64,000 bases of DNA from Chakrabartyella piscis (GCA_030067835.1 CP092441.1:1054001-1118000), one strand, 5' to 3'; positions 53,830-62,290 are shown, counted from the stretch's first letter. Notes: a model not told the origin generated them from the letters alone. Numbers and translations are program-made.

Positions 53830-54387
53830 ATGATTCGATTTATGGGAAAAGCCATGCAATTTCTAGCATTTTGTATGGTTATATATATGTTGTATCAGCA
53901 TGTGTTTCTACCAAAAATATTACCGAAATATTTGCCAATTGCATATGAAGAACAGGTGGAGCATTATGCAGATGCCTATGATTTGGAAGAATCTTTGGTC
54001 TATGCAGTCATCTTTTGTGAAAGCGGTTTCAATCCAGAAGCCATTTCTTCTGCTGGTGCCATTGGTTTGATGCAAGTGACAGAAGAAACGGGTTGGTGGG
54101 CTGCTGGTTATGTTGGCATGGATGCAGACACAGTGGATTTGACAGATCCAGACACCAATATTGCAATTGGTTCTTGGTATTTGCATTGGTTGATTGAACG
54201 TTTTGGTGATGATTTGTCAACGGTTTTGGCAGGATACAATGCTGGTCATGGTAAGGTGGCATCTTGGTTGGATTCAGAAGAATATAGCCAAAATGGGACA
54301 CAGTTGGATGCAATACCCTTTCCAGAAACAGATAAATATGTGAAAAAAGTACAAGTGATACAAAAGCTATATGAGTTGTTTTGGTAA
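53830..54387 (+). CDS. Lytic transglycosylase (SLT domain)
   Basis: 185 residues. An N-terminal membrane anchor (about 8-25, FLAFCMVIYMLYQHVFL) is followed by an SLT domain with the catalytic Glu of FCESGFNPEAIS, the AIGLMQV motif and AGYNAGHGKV. It cleaves the glycan strands of peptidoglycan outside the membrane. It is tied to coaE by short spacing and followed by a binding-protein gene, a common Clostridia arrangement. Confidence 0.9.
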   Translation: MIRFMGKAMQFLAFCMVIYMLYQHVFLPKILPKYLPIAYEEQVEHYADAYDLEESLVYAVIFCESGFNPEAISSAGAIGLMQVTEETGWWAAGYVGMDADTVDLTDPDTNIAIGSWYLHWLIERFGDDLSTVLAGYNAGHGKVASWLDSEEYSQNGTQLDAIPFPETDKYVKKVQVIQKLYELFW

Positions 54388-54399
54388 GTGGAGGTTCAA

Positions 54400-56025
54400 A
54401 TGAGAAAAAAGATTTTGCTTGGATTGCTTTTCATGCTTTCTATGGGAATCACATCTGCTTGTGGTGGCAATGCGCCTACAGAAGAAGTGGTTTTGGAAGA
54501 ATTGGAAGTGGTGGAAGAAGCAGTTGCAATAGAAAAAACAATACAGGTTGCAGATGGAGATGATATATTCCATATTTCAATGGGGGTACCAACCACTTTG
54601 AACCCTTTGTGGAATGAAGAGGAATCTGTGGATCGTATATTGCGATTGATTTACCAACCTTTGGTGCAATTGGATGCCAGTGGAAAAGTGGTAGAAGGCA
54701 TTGCCACAAATTGGACACATAGCAGCGATGGTACTTATATTTCGTTGGATTTGCGTTCCGATATTGTATGGGAAAATGGCAGTTCTTTGACAGCATATGA
54801 TGTGGCATATTCTTTGGATACCATTGCTTTGACTGGTGAAAATAGCGTCTACCATTCTGTTTTGGATTATGTTTCAGGATACAATGTCACAGGGAATAAT
54901 TCCATCAATATTTATTTCCATGAATCCTTTAGTGGAAATATTGTGGCATTGCAATTTCCTATTATTTCCAAATCCTATTATGGTGGTAGTGTCAGTGGTG
55001 ATGATGCCATTCAAATGAAACCAATGGGCAGTGGTCCCTATATGATGGAGTCCTACACAACAGCAAGTTCTATGGAATTGGTGGCAAACCCATATTATGC
55101 AGATGGACCAGCTCACATCAGCAAAATTAGTGTAAATATTACAAATGGCAATAAAACAGATGTCTATGCTTTTGACCAAGGTATGTTGGATGCTGTGGTG
55201 ATGGAAGCCATTGGCACTGGTCGATATGCTAAGGATGAAGACATTCACATTCATTCCTATGCAACGAGAAAATACGATTTTGCAGGGTTCCAATTTGGAA
55301 ATGTTTTGTTCCAAGATAAGGATATGCGTAAAGTATTTGCCTATACATTGCCAAGGGACTATATCAAAGAAAGTATCTATTTGCAATATGCAGACATTGC
55401 CTATACACCTGTTTCATCCACTTCTTGGTTGTATGAAGAAAACACCATGAATTACGCATATGACAAGCAAATGGCAGCAACACTTTTGAAAAACTTAGGT
55501 TGGTCTGATTTGGATGGCAATGGCACCTTGGAAGATGCAGAAGGCAATCCATTGGAGATTTCTATTTTGGTCAATGAAGAAAATGCAACCAGAATGCAAA
55601 TTGCAAAAAAATGGGTGGAAGAATTGCAATTGTTGGGCATTGCAGTCACTTTGGATGCACAACCATTTGATGTCTATTCCAAAAGAGTGGAAACAGGTAC
55701 ATTTGATATTTTCCTAGGTGGTTGGGAAATGTCAGCAGCAATGGATTTGTATGATTTCTTTGGAACAGAGGGTCAATACAATTACATTGGATATGTGGAT
55801 TTGGAAATGGAAGCATTGATTGCAGAAGCCAATGTAGCTGTTGGTGAAGGTGCAACCCTTTTGGCATATAGCGATTTGCAAAAGAAAATTGCAGAAGAAT
55901 TGCCTTATATCAGCATTGCCTATAGACAAGATGCATTGTTTTTAACCAATCGCATCAGTGGTAGTGTAAATCCGGTGGTGGATGATGTATATACAGGCGT
56001 TGCAAATTGGGTTCTTGCTCCATAA
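54400..56025 (+). CDS. Peptide-type ABC solute-binding lipoprotein (SBP family 5)
   Basis: 541 residues. A lipoprotein signal ends in the lipobox GITSAC with the acylated Cys near residue 21; an acidic linker follows. The body matches the extracellular family 5 binding proteins: PTTLNPLWNEEESVDRILRLIYQPLVQLD, DGTYISLDLRSDIVWENG and LGGWEMSAAMDLYDFF. GGAGG precedes ATG 54400. No permease or ATPase genes follow, so it must use a transporter encoded elsewhere or act alone as a sensor. Confidence 0.87.
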   Translation: MRKKILLGLLFMLSMGITSACGGNAPTEEVVLEELEVVEEAVAIEKTIQVADGDDIFHISMGVPTTLNPLWNEEESVDRILRLIYQPLVQLDASGKVVEGIATNWTHSSDGTYISLDLRSDIVWENGSSLTAYDVAYSLDTIALTGENSVYHSVLDYVSGYNVTGNNSINIYFHESFSGNIVALQFPIISKSYYGGSVSGDDAIQMKPMGSGPYMMESYTTASSMELVANPYYADGPAHISKISVNITNGNKTDVYAFDQGMLDAVVMEAIGTGRYAKDEDIHIHSYATRKYDFAGFQFGNVLFQDKDMRKVFAYTLPRDYIKESIYLQYADIAYTPVSSTSWLYEENTMNYAYDKQMAATLLKNLGWSDLDGNGTLEDAEGNPLEISILVNEENATRMQIAKKWVEELQLLGIAVTLDAQPFDVYSKRVETGTFDIFLGGWEMSAAMDLYDFFGTEGQYNYIGYVDLEMEALIAEANVAVGEGATLLAYSDLQKKIAEELPYISIAYRQDALFLTNRISGSVNPVVDDVYTGVANWVLAP

Positions 56026-56039
56026 ACGATAAAATATAA

Positions 56040-56088
56040 GGCGGTTTTTGTAATGGAAGATTCCTTATGAAAATCGTCTTTTTTATTT
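56040..56088 (+). terminator. Terminator after the binding-protein gene
   Basis: GGCGGTTTT (56040-56048) pairs with AAAATCGTC (56070-56078) and runs into Ts, with a small inner GGAA/TTCC stem. Confidence 0.7.
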
Positions 56089-56120
56089 TTTCTCAAGATT
56101 AATGGACTTAATACGATAAT

Positions 56121-56147
56121 GTAGGGGCAGGCCTATGTGTCTGACCG
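56121..56147. repeat. GTAGGGG-family repeat
   Basis: GTAGGGGCAGGCCTATGTGT then CTGACCG; the tail resembles the copy at 26117. Confidence 0.65.
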
Positions 56148-56220
56148 CTCTTCTAGGCGTAACATTACAATCAGAAAAAGAATTTCAAGACCAAAAGATA
56201 AGTGGGCTTAATTAGGATAC

Positions 56221-56247
56221 GTAGGGGTCAATGCCCTCATCGACCCG
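56221..56247. repeat. GTAGGGG-family palindromic repeat
   Basis: GTAGGGGTCAATGCCCTCAT then CGACCCG, in tandem with the copy at 56121. Confidence 0.65.
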
Positions 56248-56317
56248 CTTTATAATATTCCATCTTGTGTTAGGTTTAAAAATTTAATAAAAATATCTTA
56301 AATTTGCAATTCTCATA

Positions 56318-56346
56318 TTGACAAGTCAGTTAGTGAGTGCTAATAT
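56318..56346 (+). promoter_or_regulatory. Promoter of the second Feo operon
   Basis: TTGACA (56318-56323), a perfect 17-base spacer and TAATAT (56341-56346), 49 bases before feoA. Confidence 0.85.
56329..56344. promoter_or_regulatory. Candidate metalloregulator operator in the feoA promoter
   Basis: GTTAGTGAGTGCTAAT covers the spacer and the -10 box. It matches GTTAGTGATTACTAAC at 56666-56681 in its outer halves. Half-sites of this kind suit a DtxR/MntR-type repressor. Confidence 0.6.
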
Positions 56347-56394
56347 ACAAGAAAGAGTTATTTAGGATGAACTAACTGGGAAGAAGGTAGTTAC

Positions 56395-56613
56395 ATGACA
56401 TTGGCAAATGGCACCATTGGCACAACATATACCATAACAGGTATTCAAACAGATGATGAAGAATTGAATGATTTTTTATTTACACTGGGCTGTTATTCAG
56501 GTGAGAAAATCACAATTGTTTCAATGGTCAGTGAAAGCTATGTAGTTTCTATTCGTGATGGCAGATACAATATTGATGTGAATTTGGCAGATGCGATTGC
56601 AGTAGAAGCGTAA
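56395..56613 (+). CDS. feoA: FeoA-family protein (second copy)
   Basis: 72 residues with the SH3-like FeoA core: LANGTIGTTYTITGIQTDDEELNDFLFTLGCYSGEKITIVS. The ATG follows GGGAAGAAGGTAG. It is separated from feoB by 124 bases holding a hairpin and a candidate operator, unlike the overlapping first pair. It differs from FeoA at 41114 by more than drift between close copies. Confidence 0.83.
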   Translation: MTLANGTIGTTYTITGIQTDDEELNDFLFTLGCYSGEKITIVSMVSESYVVSIRDGRYNIDVNLADAIAVEA

Positions 56614-56631
56614 TAACAGACAGAAAAATAG

Positions 56632-56656
56632 ACTGCTTTTTGAGCAGTTTGTTTTA
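56632..56656 (+). terminator. Intercistronic hairpin between feoA and feoB
   Basis: ACTGCT (56632-56637) pairs with AGCAGT (56643-56648), followed by TTGTTTT. It may attenuate expression of feoB relative to feoA. Confidence 0.55.
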
Positions 56657-56665
56657 TCTATAGGT

Positions 56666-56681
56666 GTTAGTGATTACTAAC
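56666..56681. promoter_or_regulatory. Candidate metalloregulator operator between feoA and feoB
   Basis: GTTAGTGATTACTAAC, a 6-bp inverted repeat around GATT. It repeats the pattern of 56329-56344. Confidence 0.6.
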
Positions 56682-56737
56682 AAAAGAACTTATTTCAGTA
56701 CATATGAAAGTTAATTTATTTTAGGGGGAAAACCAAA

Positions 56738-58738
56738 ATGAGAATTGCATTGGCAGGAAATCCAAATAGTGGTAAAACTACACTATATAATGCGTTGACA
56801 GGCAAAAATGAACATGCAGGTAACTGGGCAGGTGTTACAGTAGACAAAAGAGAAGCACTCATCAAGAAAAATCTTTCTAGTGACAAAGAATTGTTGGCAG
56901 TGGATTTGCCAGGTGCATATTCCATGTCTCCATTTACATCTGAAGAAAGCATCACAAGCTCTTATGTAAAACAAGAAAAACCAGATGCAATCATCAACAT
57001 TGTAGATGCAACAAACCTCAGCAGAAGTTTGTTCTTCACAACACAATTGTTGGAATTGGGTGTTCCTATGGTTGTTGCTTTGAACAAAGCAGACATCAAC
57101 GATAAAAAAGAAACAAAAATTGATACAGCAAAATTGGCAGAAGAATTGGGCTGTCCGGTGGTAGAAACATCTGCAATTTCTGCAAAAGGTATGGATGTTT
57201 TGGTTGCAAAAGTAGCAGAAGTGGTTGGCAAAGAACAATTTGCACCTTTTGTACAAGGTAACATTGACTTGCATAGTAAAGAAGCAGTCAACACAGCAGA
57301 TAGAAAACGTTTCGATTTTGTAAACGGTATTGTTTCTAAAGTGGAAACAAGAAAAGTTTTGACAAGTGAAAAAAATAAACAAGATAAATTGGATGCGGTA
57401 TTGGCACACAAATGGTTGGGTATTCCAATCTTTGCAGTGGTTATGTGGGCAGTGTTCTCCATTTCCCAAGCACATTTGGGTCCAATGATTGCAGATGTTT
57501 TGGTTGGATGGATTGAAGGATTTGCGGAAATGGTAGCAGGTTCTGTAGAAGACGCATCTCCATTTATGCAATCTCTTCTTGTAGATGGTATCATCGGTGG
57601 TGTTGGTGCTGTAGTTGGTTTCTTGCCACTTGTTATGGTAATGTATTTCTTGATCGCTTTGTTGGAAGACTGTGGTTACATGGCTCGTGTAGCTGTAGTA
57701 ATGGACAGATTCTTCAAAAAAGTAGGTCTTTCTGGTAAATCCATTATTCCTATGGTAATTGGTACAGGTTGTGCAATTCCTGGGGTTATGGCTTCTCGTA
57801 CCATTAGAAATGAAAGAGAAAGAAGAACAACAGCAATGTTGACACCTTTCATGCCTTGTGGTGCAAAACTTCCTGTAATTGCTTTGTTTGCAGGTGCATT
57901 CTTCTCTGATGCTTCTTGGGTTGGTACATTGATGTACTTCGCAGGTATCTTGTTCATCATCTTGGGTGCATTGTTGACTTTGAAAATCACAGGTACAAAA
58001 GTACGTAAATCTTTCTTCATTATGGAACTTCCAGAATACAAAATGCCAAGCCTTAAAGTAGCATTCTTGTCTATGATGGATCGTGCAAAAGCCTTCATCA
58101 TCAAAGCTGGTACAATTATCTTGGTTTGTAATGCAGTGGTTCAAATCATGCAAAGCTTCGATTGGAGCTTCCAATTGGTAGAAGAAGGTATGGAAAGCAC
58201 ATCTATCTTGGCTTCCATTGCATCTCCATTTGCTTTGTTGTTCATTCCTTTGGGCTTCGGTATTTGGCAATTGGCAGCAGCAGCAATCACAGGTTTCATC
58301 GCAAAAGAAAACGTGGTTGGTACACTTGCAGTTGTATTTAGCATCACAAACTTCATTGACGTAGAAGAATTGGAATTGGTTGCAGGTGCAACAGAAGTTG
58401 CTGGTATCATGGGTATGACATCTGTAGCAGCTCTTGCATATTTGATGTTCAACTTGTTCACACCACCTTGTTTCGCAGCAATTGGTGCTATGAACTCTGA
58501 AATGCAAAGCAAAAAATGGCTTTGGGGTGGTATCGCATTGCAATTTGGTACAGGTTATGCAGTAGCATTCTTGGTATACCAAATTGGTACATTGATGACA
58601 ACAGGCACTGTTGGTGATGGTTTCATCGGTGGTTTGATTGCTGTAGTTGCAATGGTTGCAATTGTAATCGGATTGATTGCAAAAGGCGAAGCAAAAGCAG
58701 ATGAATATGCATTGAACGGAAAAGTAGCAGCAAAATAA
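56738..58738 (+). CDS. feoB: Ferrous-iron transporter FeoB (second copy)
   Basis: 666 residues. G1 GNPNSGKTT near residue 7, G3 DLPGAYSMSPF near 53 and NKAD (G4) near 115 form the G domain; the membrane part includes GTGCAIPGVMASRTIRNERERR and PFMPCGAKLPVIALFAG. GGGGGAA precedes the ATG. This copy has the usual G4, whereas the first FeoB reads NLVDE, and its third gene encodes a Cys-rich partner. It is the likelier main iron importer, with the operator evidence supporting metal control. Confidence 0.94.
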   Translation: MRIALAGNPNSGKTTLYNALTGKNEHAGNWAGVTVDKREALIKKNLSSDKELLAVDLPGAYSMSPFTSEESITSSYVKQEKPDAIINIVDATNLSRSLFFTTQLLELGVPMVVALNKADINDKKETKIDTAKLAEELGCPVVETSAISAKGMDVLVAKVAEVVGKEQFAPFVQGNIDLHSKEAVNTADRKRFDFVNGIVSKVETRKVLTSEKNKQDKLDAVLAHKWLGIPIFAVVMWAVFSISQAHLGPMIADVLVGWIEGFAEMVAGSVEDASPFMQSLLVDGIIGGVGAVVGFLPLVMVMYFLIALLEDCGYMARVAVVMDRFFKKVGLSGKSIIPMVIGTGCAIPGVMASRTIRNERERRTTAMLTPFMPCGAKLPVIALFAGAFFSDASWVGTLMYFAGILFIILGALLTLKITGTKVRKSFFIMELPEYKMPSLKVAFLSMMDRAKAFIIKAGTIILVCNAVVQIMQSFDWSFQLVEEGMESTSILASIASPFALLFIPLGFGIWQLAAAAITGFIAKENVVGTLAVVFSITNFIDVEELELVAGATEVAGIMGMTSVAALAYLMFNLFTPPCFAAIGAMNSEMQSKKWLWGGIALQFGTGYAVAFLVYQIGTLMTTGTVGDGFIGGLIAVVAMVAIVIGLIAKGEAKADEYALNGKVAAK

Positions 58739-58763
58739 AAGGCTTTCCTAAGGAGTGATTTAT

Positions 58764-58958
58764 ATGGATTTTATAGTTGGCTTAATCATTGTTTTGGTTG
58801 TCGGTTCAGCAATTGGATATATTGTAAAAGCAAAGAGAAATGGCGTAAAATGCATCGGTTGCTCTGCTGGTAGTACTTGTTCTGGACATTGTTCCAGCGA
58901 AGAATCCAGCTGTTCTTGTGGCAGTGGTTGTCATTGTCATGATAACGAAACAAAATAA
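58764..58958 (+). CDS. FeoB-associated Cys-rich membrane protein
   Basis: 64 residues. One membrane helix (residues 2-20, DFIVGLIIVLVVGSAIGYIV) is followed by a Cys/His-rich tail with CIGCSAGSTC, CSSEESSCSC and CHCHD. This matches the short family often encoded directly after feoB. It may bind or hand on metal at the membrane. AAGGAG precedes ATG 58764; a GTG three codons earlier is possible but badly spaced. Confidence 0.85.
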   Translation: MDFIVGLIIVLVVGSAIGYIVKAKRNGVKCIGCSAGSTCSGHCSSEESSCSCGSGCHCHDNETK

Positions 58959-58970
58959 TGTATATTTAAG

Positions 58971-58996
58971 GGAGGAGCTTAAGGCTTCTCCTTTTT
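58971..58996 (+). terminator. Terminator after the second Feo operon
   Basis: GGAGGAGC (58971-58978) pairs with GCTTCTCC with one G-T pair, followed by TTTTT. Confidence 0.8.
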
Positions 58997-59408
58997 CTTT
59001 TAAGATAAGTGTTGCTAAGCCTAGAAGTATTCCTATATACTTGCGATGATTACAGTAGGGGCGTACCTATGTGTGTGCCCGTTTGCCTTTATTTCCACAG
59101 ACCACGTATATTGAAAAAGGCTTCTCCCTTTTTGTATCATAGAATATTTGCATAAAATCAGCACAATTTCCGGTGACATCACGACTTGGTGGCGTTAACA
59201 TATAGTGACTGGATTCAAATTCCACAACACACTTCATAAATTCTTCAAATTCCAACAAAAAAACCTATTTTTCTAGTGATATTTCTAATGGTTTTTCGTT
59301 GCAAAATAAAGACTATTGTAATTTTGGATAAGTTTTGTTTGGATTTTACAATACTCTTGTGAAATCCCCTATATTTGTTGTTTTTGGTGAAAACATGGTC
59401 ATATGTCC
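58997..59408. other. Intergenic region before the ATP-grasp operon
   Basis: It holds a GTAGGGG-family repeat at 59055 and no convincing gene. A minus-strand open frame (59067-59258) has no ribosome site and ends inside the repeat. Confidence 0.4.
59055..59082. repeat. GTAGGGG-family palindromic repeat
   Basis: GTAGGGGCGTACCTATGTGT then GTGCCCGT, nearly identical to 40983-41010. Confidence 0.7.
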
Positions 59409-59437
59409 TTGACAGGAAGTACAAAAATCTCTATACT
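59409..59437 (+). promoter_or_regulatory. Strong promoter of the ATP-grasp operon
   Basis: TTGACA (59409-59414), a 17-base spacer and TATACT (59432-59437). Transcription should start near 59444. Confidence 0.85.
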
Positions 59438-59463
59438 AAATACATCATATGAAGAATTTGTGC

Positions 59464-59507
59464 AAAGGTGCGCAGAAGAGGTGTACTCTTTTTGTGGACC
59501 TTTTTTC
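59464..59507 (+). terminator. Leader terminator (possible attenuator) before the ATP-grasp gene
   Basis: AAAGGT (59464-59469) pairs with ACCTTT (59498-59503), CGCA pairs with TGTG and AAGAG pairs with CTCTT around GTGTA; the stem ends in a T tract. It lies between the promoter and the first start codon at 59534, so it would stop most transcripts unless relieved. Confidence 0.75.
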
Positions 59508-59533
59508 TTTTTTCATAACAAAGGAGGAGTATC

Positions 59534-60844
59534 ATGAAGGGGTTAGTCGCAAACGTAGGAACCATCAACAAACAACTTGCCAGATATGGTGTTAAATTTG
59601 GGATTTATAAAAACAATGAGTTTCATGAACGTCTATTTCCATTTGATCCATTGCCACGTGTCATTACAGCTGCTGAATGGAGTGTATTGGAAAAAGGACT
59701 CATACAACGTGTAGATGCTTTGAATGCTTTTTTGGGTGATATTTATGGCGAAAAGAATATCATCAAAGATGGTATTGTTCCTGAAGATTTTGTATATCTT
59801 TCTTCTGGATATTTGCCACAATGTGAAGGCATCAAACCACCACTTGGTGTGTTCAGTCATATTTCAGGTATCGATTTGGTCAAAGGTAAAAATGGTACTT
59901 GGTATATTTTAGAAGACAATTTGCGTGTACCATCAGGTGCATCTTATCCACTCATTGCACGTGATTTGTGCAGAAAATGTTCTGTGGATACCTTCAAAAA
60001 CAATAAAGTGAAAGACAATAGAGATTATGGCGATTTGCTCAAAGGTGCAATGGATGCTGTCAACACAGGTGGTATCAATGTCATTTTCACACCAGGTAGA
60101 TACAATGCAGCTTATTTTGAACATTCTTACTTAGCAGAGAAAAGCGGTTCTGTTTTGGCAGAATCCCAAGAGCTTTTTGTAGAAGACAATTGCTTGTACT
60201 ATCGTTCTTTGGAAGGCAATTTGAAAGTTGGTAGCGTATATCGTAGAATCAGCGATGAATATTTGGATCCACTTTGTTTCTTGCAAGAATCCTTGATTGG
60301 CATTCCAAATTTGATGTCTGCATATAGAGCAGGCAATGTGGCAATTCTCAACGCACCAGGCAATGGTGTTGCTGATGATAAGGGTATTTACTATTTCGTA
60401 CCAAAAATGATAGAGTATTATTTGCAAGAAAAACCAATTCTGTCCAATGCGCCTACATATTTGCCATTTTATGAAGCAGACCAAAAATATGTATTGGAAA
60501 ACATGGATAAATTGGTTATCAAAGATGTTGCAGAAGCAGGTGGTTATGGTGTACTCTTTGGAAATGAATTGTCACCAGAGAAATTGGAAGAATTGAAAGC
60601 CACCATTTTGGCAGAACCTAGAAGATTCATTGCCCAAGAGGTCATTGATTTTGAAGATTTGCCATTGTTGGAAGGAGATACCACCATTGAACGTAAAGCA
60701 GATTTGCGTGCTTTCGTATTGTCTGGAACAGAAACAAAGGTTTGGCCTAGTGGTTTGACCAGATTTTCCAGAAATCCAGATAGTTTTATTGTCAATTCAT
60801 CTCAAGGAGGAGGGTTTAAAGATACATGGGTGCTATCACGTTAA
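59534..60844 (+). CDS. Circularly permuted ATP-grasp protein (CP_ATPgrasp_2 type)
   Basis: 436 residues, typical length. The order of ATP-grasp motifs and segments such as QRVDALNAFLGDIYGEKNIIKDGIVPEDFVY, GIDLVKGKNGTWYILEDNLRVPSGASYPLIARDL and the C-terminal RKADLRAFVLSGTETKVWPSGLTRFS...NSSQGGGFKDTWVL fit the permuted group found with alpha-E and transglutaminase genes. Family knowledge (Iyer and colleagues' amidoligase survey) predicts an ATP-dependent peptide-bond-forming enzyme with unknown substrate. AAAGGAGGAG precedes the start. It overlaps the next gene by 19 bases. Confidence 0.87.
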   Translation: MKGLVANVGTINKQLARYGVKFGIYKNNEFHERLFPFDPLPRVITAAEWSVLEKGLIQRVDALNAFLGDIYGEKNIIKDGIVPEDFVYLSSGYLPQCEGIKPPLGVFSHISGIDLVKGKNGTWYILEDNLRVPSGASYPLIARDLCRKCSVDTFKNNKVKDNRDYGDLLKGAMDAVNTGGINVIFTPGRYNAAYFEHSYLAEKSGSVLAESQELFVEDNCLYYRSLEGNLKVGSVYRRISDEYLDPLCFLQESLIGIPNLMSAYRAGNVAILNAPGNGVADDKGIYYFVPKMIEYYLQEKPILSNAPTYLPFYEADQKYVLENMDKLVIKDVAEAGGYGVLFGNELSPEKLEELKATILAEPRRFIAQEVIDFEDLPLLEGDTTIERKADLRAFVLSGTETKVWPSGLTRFSRNPDSFIVNSSQGGGFKDTWVLSR

Positions 60845-61500
60845 ATAAAAACAATCGTTTGTTCTGGCTTGGCAGATATGCTGAGCGTGTATACCAAAGT
60901 GTTGGTATTGTTGCAAAAATGCAAGATATGATGTTGGATGAAGAAGATATTGACATTGACGCATTTTGTAGTAAAATAGGTATTGCTGCAATATTTGACT
61001 CACCAGAGGATTTTTGTAAAAGATATCCCTTTGATCGCAGTTTGCAAGGGTCAATTATTTGTGCAGCAGATGATATGCTTGGAAATGGTATGGTTTTGCG
61101 TGAACTTTTAGGCTCTTTGACCTTGAGTTATTTGCAAATGACTGTTTCTGCATTGGAGTTGGCATCCAAAAGCAAATCTTGTGCAGTGGAATTGCAATGG
61201 GTTTTGGACGATATCATGGCATTTCGTGGTAGCTATGCAGAATTCGTTGAAAAAACTTCCACAAGAAATACCATTCGTTGTGGTGCCAGTGTGGAACGTC
61301 TTGGAACCATGATTCGTTTCGATGCAACAGAATTGGAAATTCGTAAAGAATGTAAAAAACTGCTACATCGTTTGGAACGATCTGGATTGGATCACGATGC
61401 AGAACAATTGGCATACATCACGGAATTTATATCCAGTGAGGAGGAAAATTTGAACCGATTTGAACTGATTAGCAAGGTGGAATCGTTGTTTCAAGTTTGA
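60826..61500 (+). CDS. Alpha-E domain protein
   Basis: 224 residues, almost wholly helical. The start NNRLFWLGRYAERVYQSVGIVAKM and the end GLDHDAEQLAYITEFISSEEENLNRFELISKVESLF agree with the alpha-E family, whose function is unknown and which almost always accompanies a permuted ATP-grasp. GGAGGAGGG upstream of ATG 60826 lies inside the preceding gene. Many short members are longer (about 300 residues), so this one may be a compact form. Confidence 0.8.
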   Translation: MGAITLNKNNRLFWLGRYAERVYQSVGIVAKMQDMMLDEEDIDIDAFCSKIGIAAIFDSPEDFCKRYPFDRSLQGSIICAADDMLGNGMVLRELLGSLTLSYLQMTVSALELASKSKSCAVELQWVLDDIMAFRGSYAEFVEKTSTRNTIRCGASVERLGTMIRFDATELEIRKECKKLLHRLERSGLDHDAEQLAYITEFISSEEENLNRFELISKVESLFQV

Positions 61501-61509
61501 TATATATAC

Positions 61510-62280
61510 ATGAAAATTTTACAATTTGAAAGTGTAACCAAATTGCAGTTGAGTGAACCCATTTCAAAACATTATTTTTTATTGCGTTCATTGCCTGCTA
61601 CATTTCCAGGGCAAAGGATTCGTTCAGCAAAGTTTGAGTTGTTTCCAGAAGTGCCATATACCTTGCAAAAAGATGGTTTTGGCAACTGGATGGAATCGGG
61701 TAGCATACCCTTTCCGCATACAGAATTTGTCTATAAAGTTTCTGGAATTGCAGAAGTTTCAGAATTGGATCGTGAACCAGAGCATTTGCACCCTATGTAC
61801 AAACATCCATCACACTATACCCATATGAATGAGGATATGATAGAGTTTTTGGAAAATGTACATTTGCGTGGCACCACTTTGGCAAAAGCAATGCAACTGG
61901 CAGATGCAATTTATTGGTATATGAAATACAAAGCAGGTGTCACATCCACATTGACCACTGCAATAGAAGCATTCACCCAAAAGGCAGGTGTCTGTCAAGA
62001 TTTCTCACATGTGTTCATTGCAATGGCAAGACATGCAGGCATTCCAGCCAGATATGCCAATGGTTTACCTTTAGGAAAGGGACCCAGTCATGCTTGGACA
62101 GAAGTATATGTAGATGGCACTTGGATTGGAGTGGATCCCACTAGAAATCGTTTGGTGGGTGATGATTACGTTCGTTTTTGCATAGGTCGAGATTTCTTGG
62201 ATTGTGCTTTGGAGCGTGGTGTGTTGTTTGGTTCTGCTTCTCAATCACAAAGTACCATGACACATGTGATTCAACAATAA
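61510..62280 (+). CDS. Transglutaminase-like cysteine protease of the ATP-grasp/alpha-E system
   Basis: 256 residues. The catalytic triad is Cys162 in KAGVCQDFSH, His194 in PSHAWTEVY and Asp209 in GVDPTRN, and an N-terminal beta-sandwich (about 1-110) precedes it. No signal peptide is seen. The gene is nine bases after alpha-E with only weak ribosome-site sequence. It may cleave or trim peptides made by the ATP-grasp enzyme; this is inference from gene partnership. Confidence 0.87.
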   Translation: MKILQFESVTKLQLSEPISKHYFLLRSLPATFPGQRIRSAKFELFPEVPYTLQKDGFGNWMESGSIPFPHTEFVYKVSGIAEVSELDREPEHLHPMYKHPSHYTHMNEDMIEFLENVHLRGTTLAKAMQLADAIYWYMKYKAGVTSTLTTAIEAFTQKAGVCQDFSHVFIAMARHAGIPARYANGLPLGKGPSHAWTEVYVDGTWIGVDPTRNRLVGDDYVRFCIGRDFLDCALERGVLFGSASQSQSTMTHVIQQ

Positions 62281-62290
62281 AATATCCAAA

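Noticed and set aside
56783..58582. 599-codon minus-strand open frame opposite the second feoB
   Set aside because: Same composition artefact; the plus-strand FeoB has all G motifs and a proper start.
59067..59258. 63-codon minus-strand open frame
   Set aside because: It starts at TTG without a ribosome site and ends within a GTAGGGG repeat; possibly gene debris, but not supportable.
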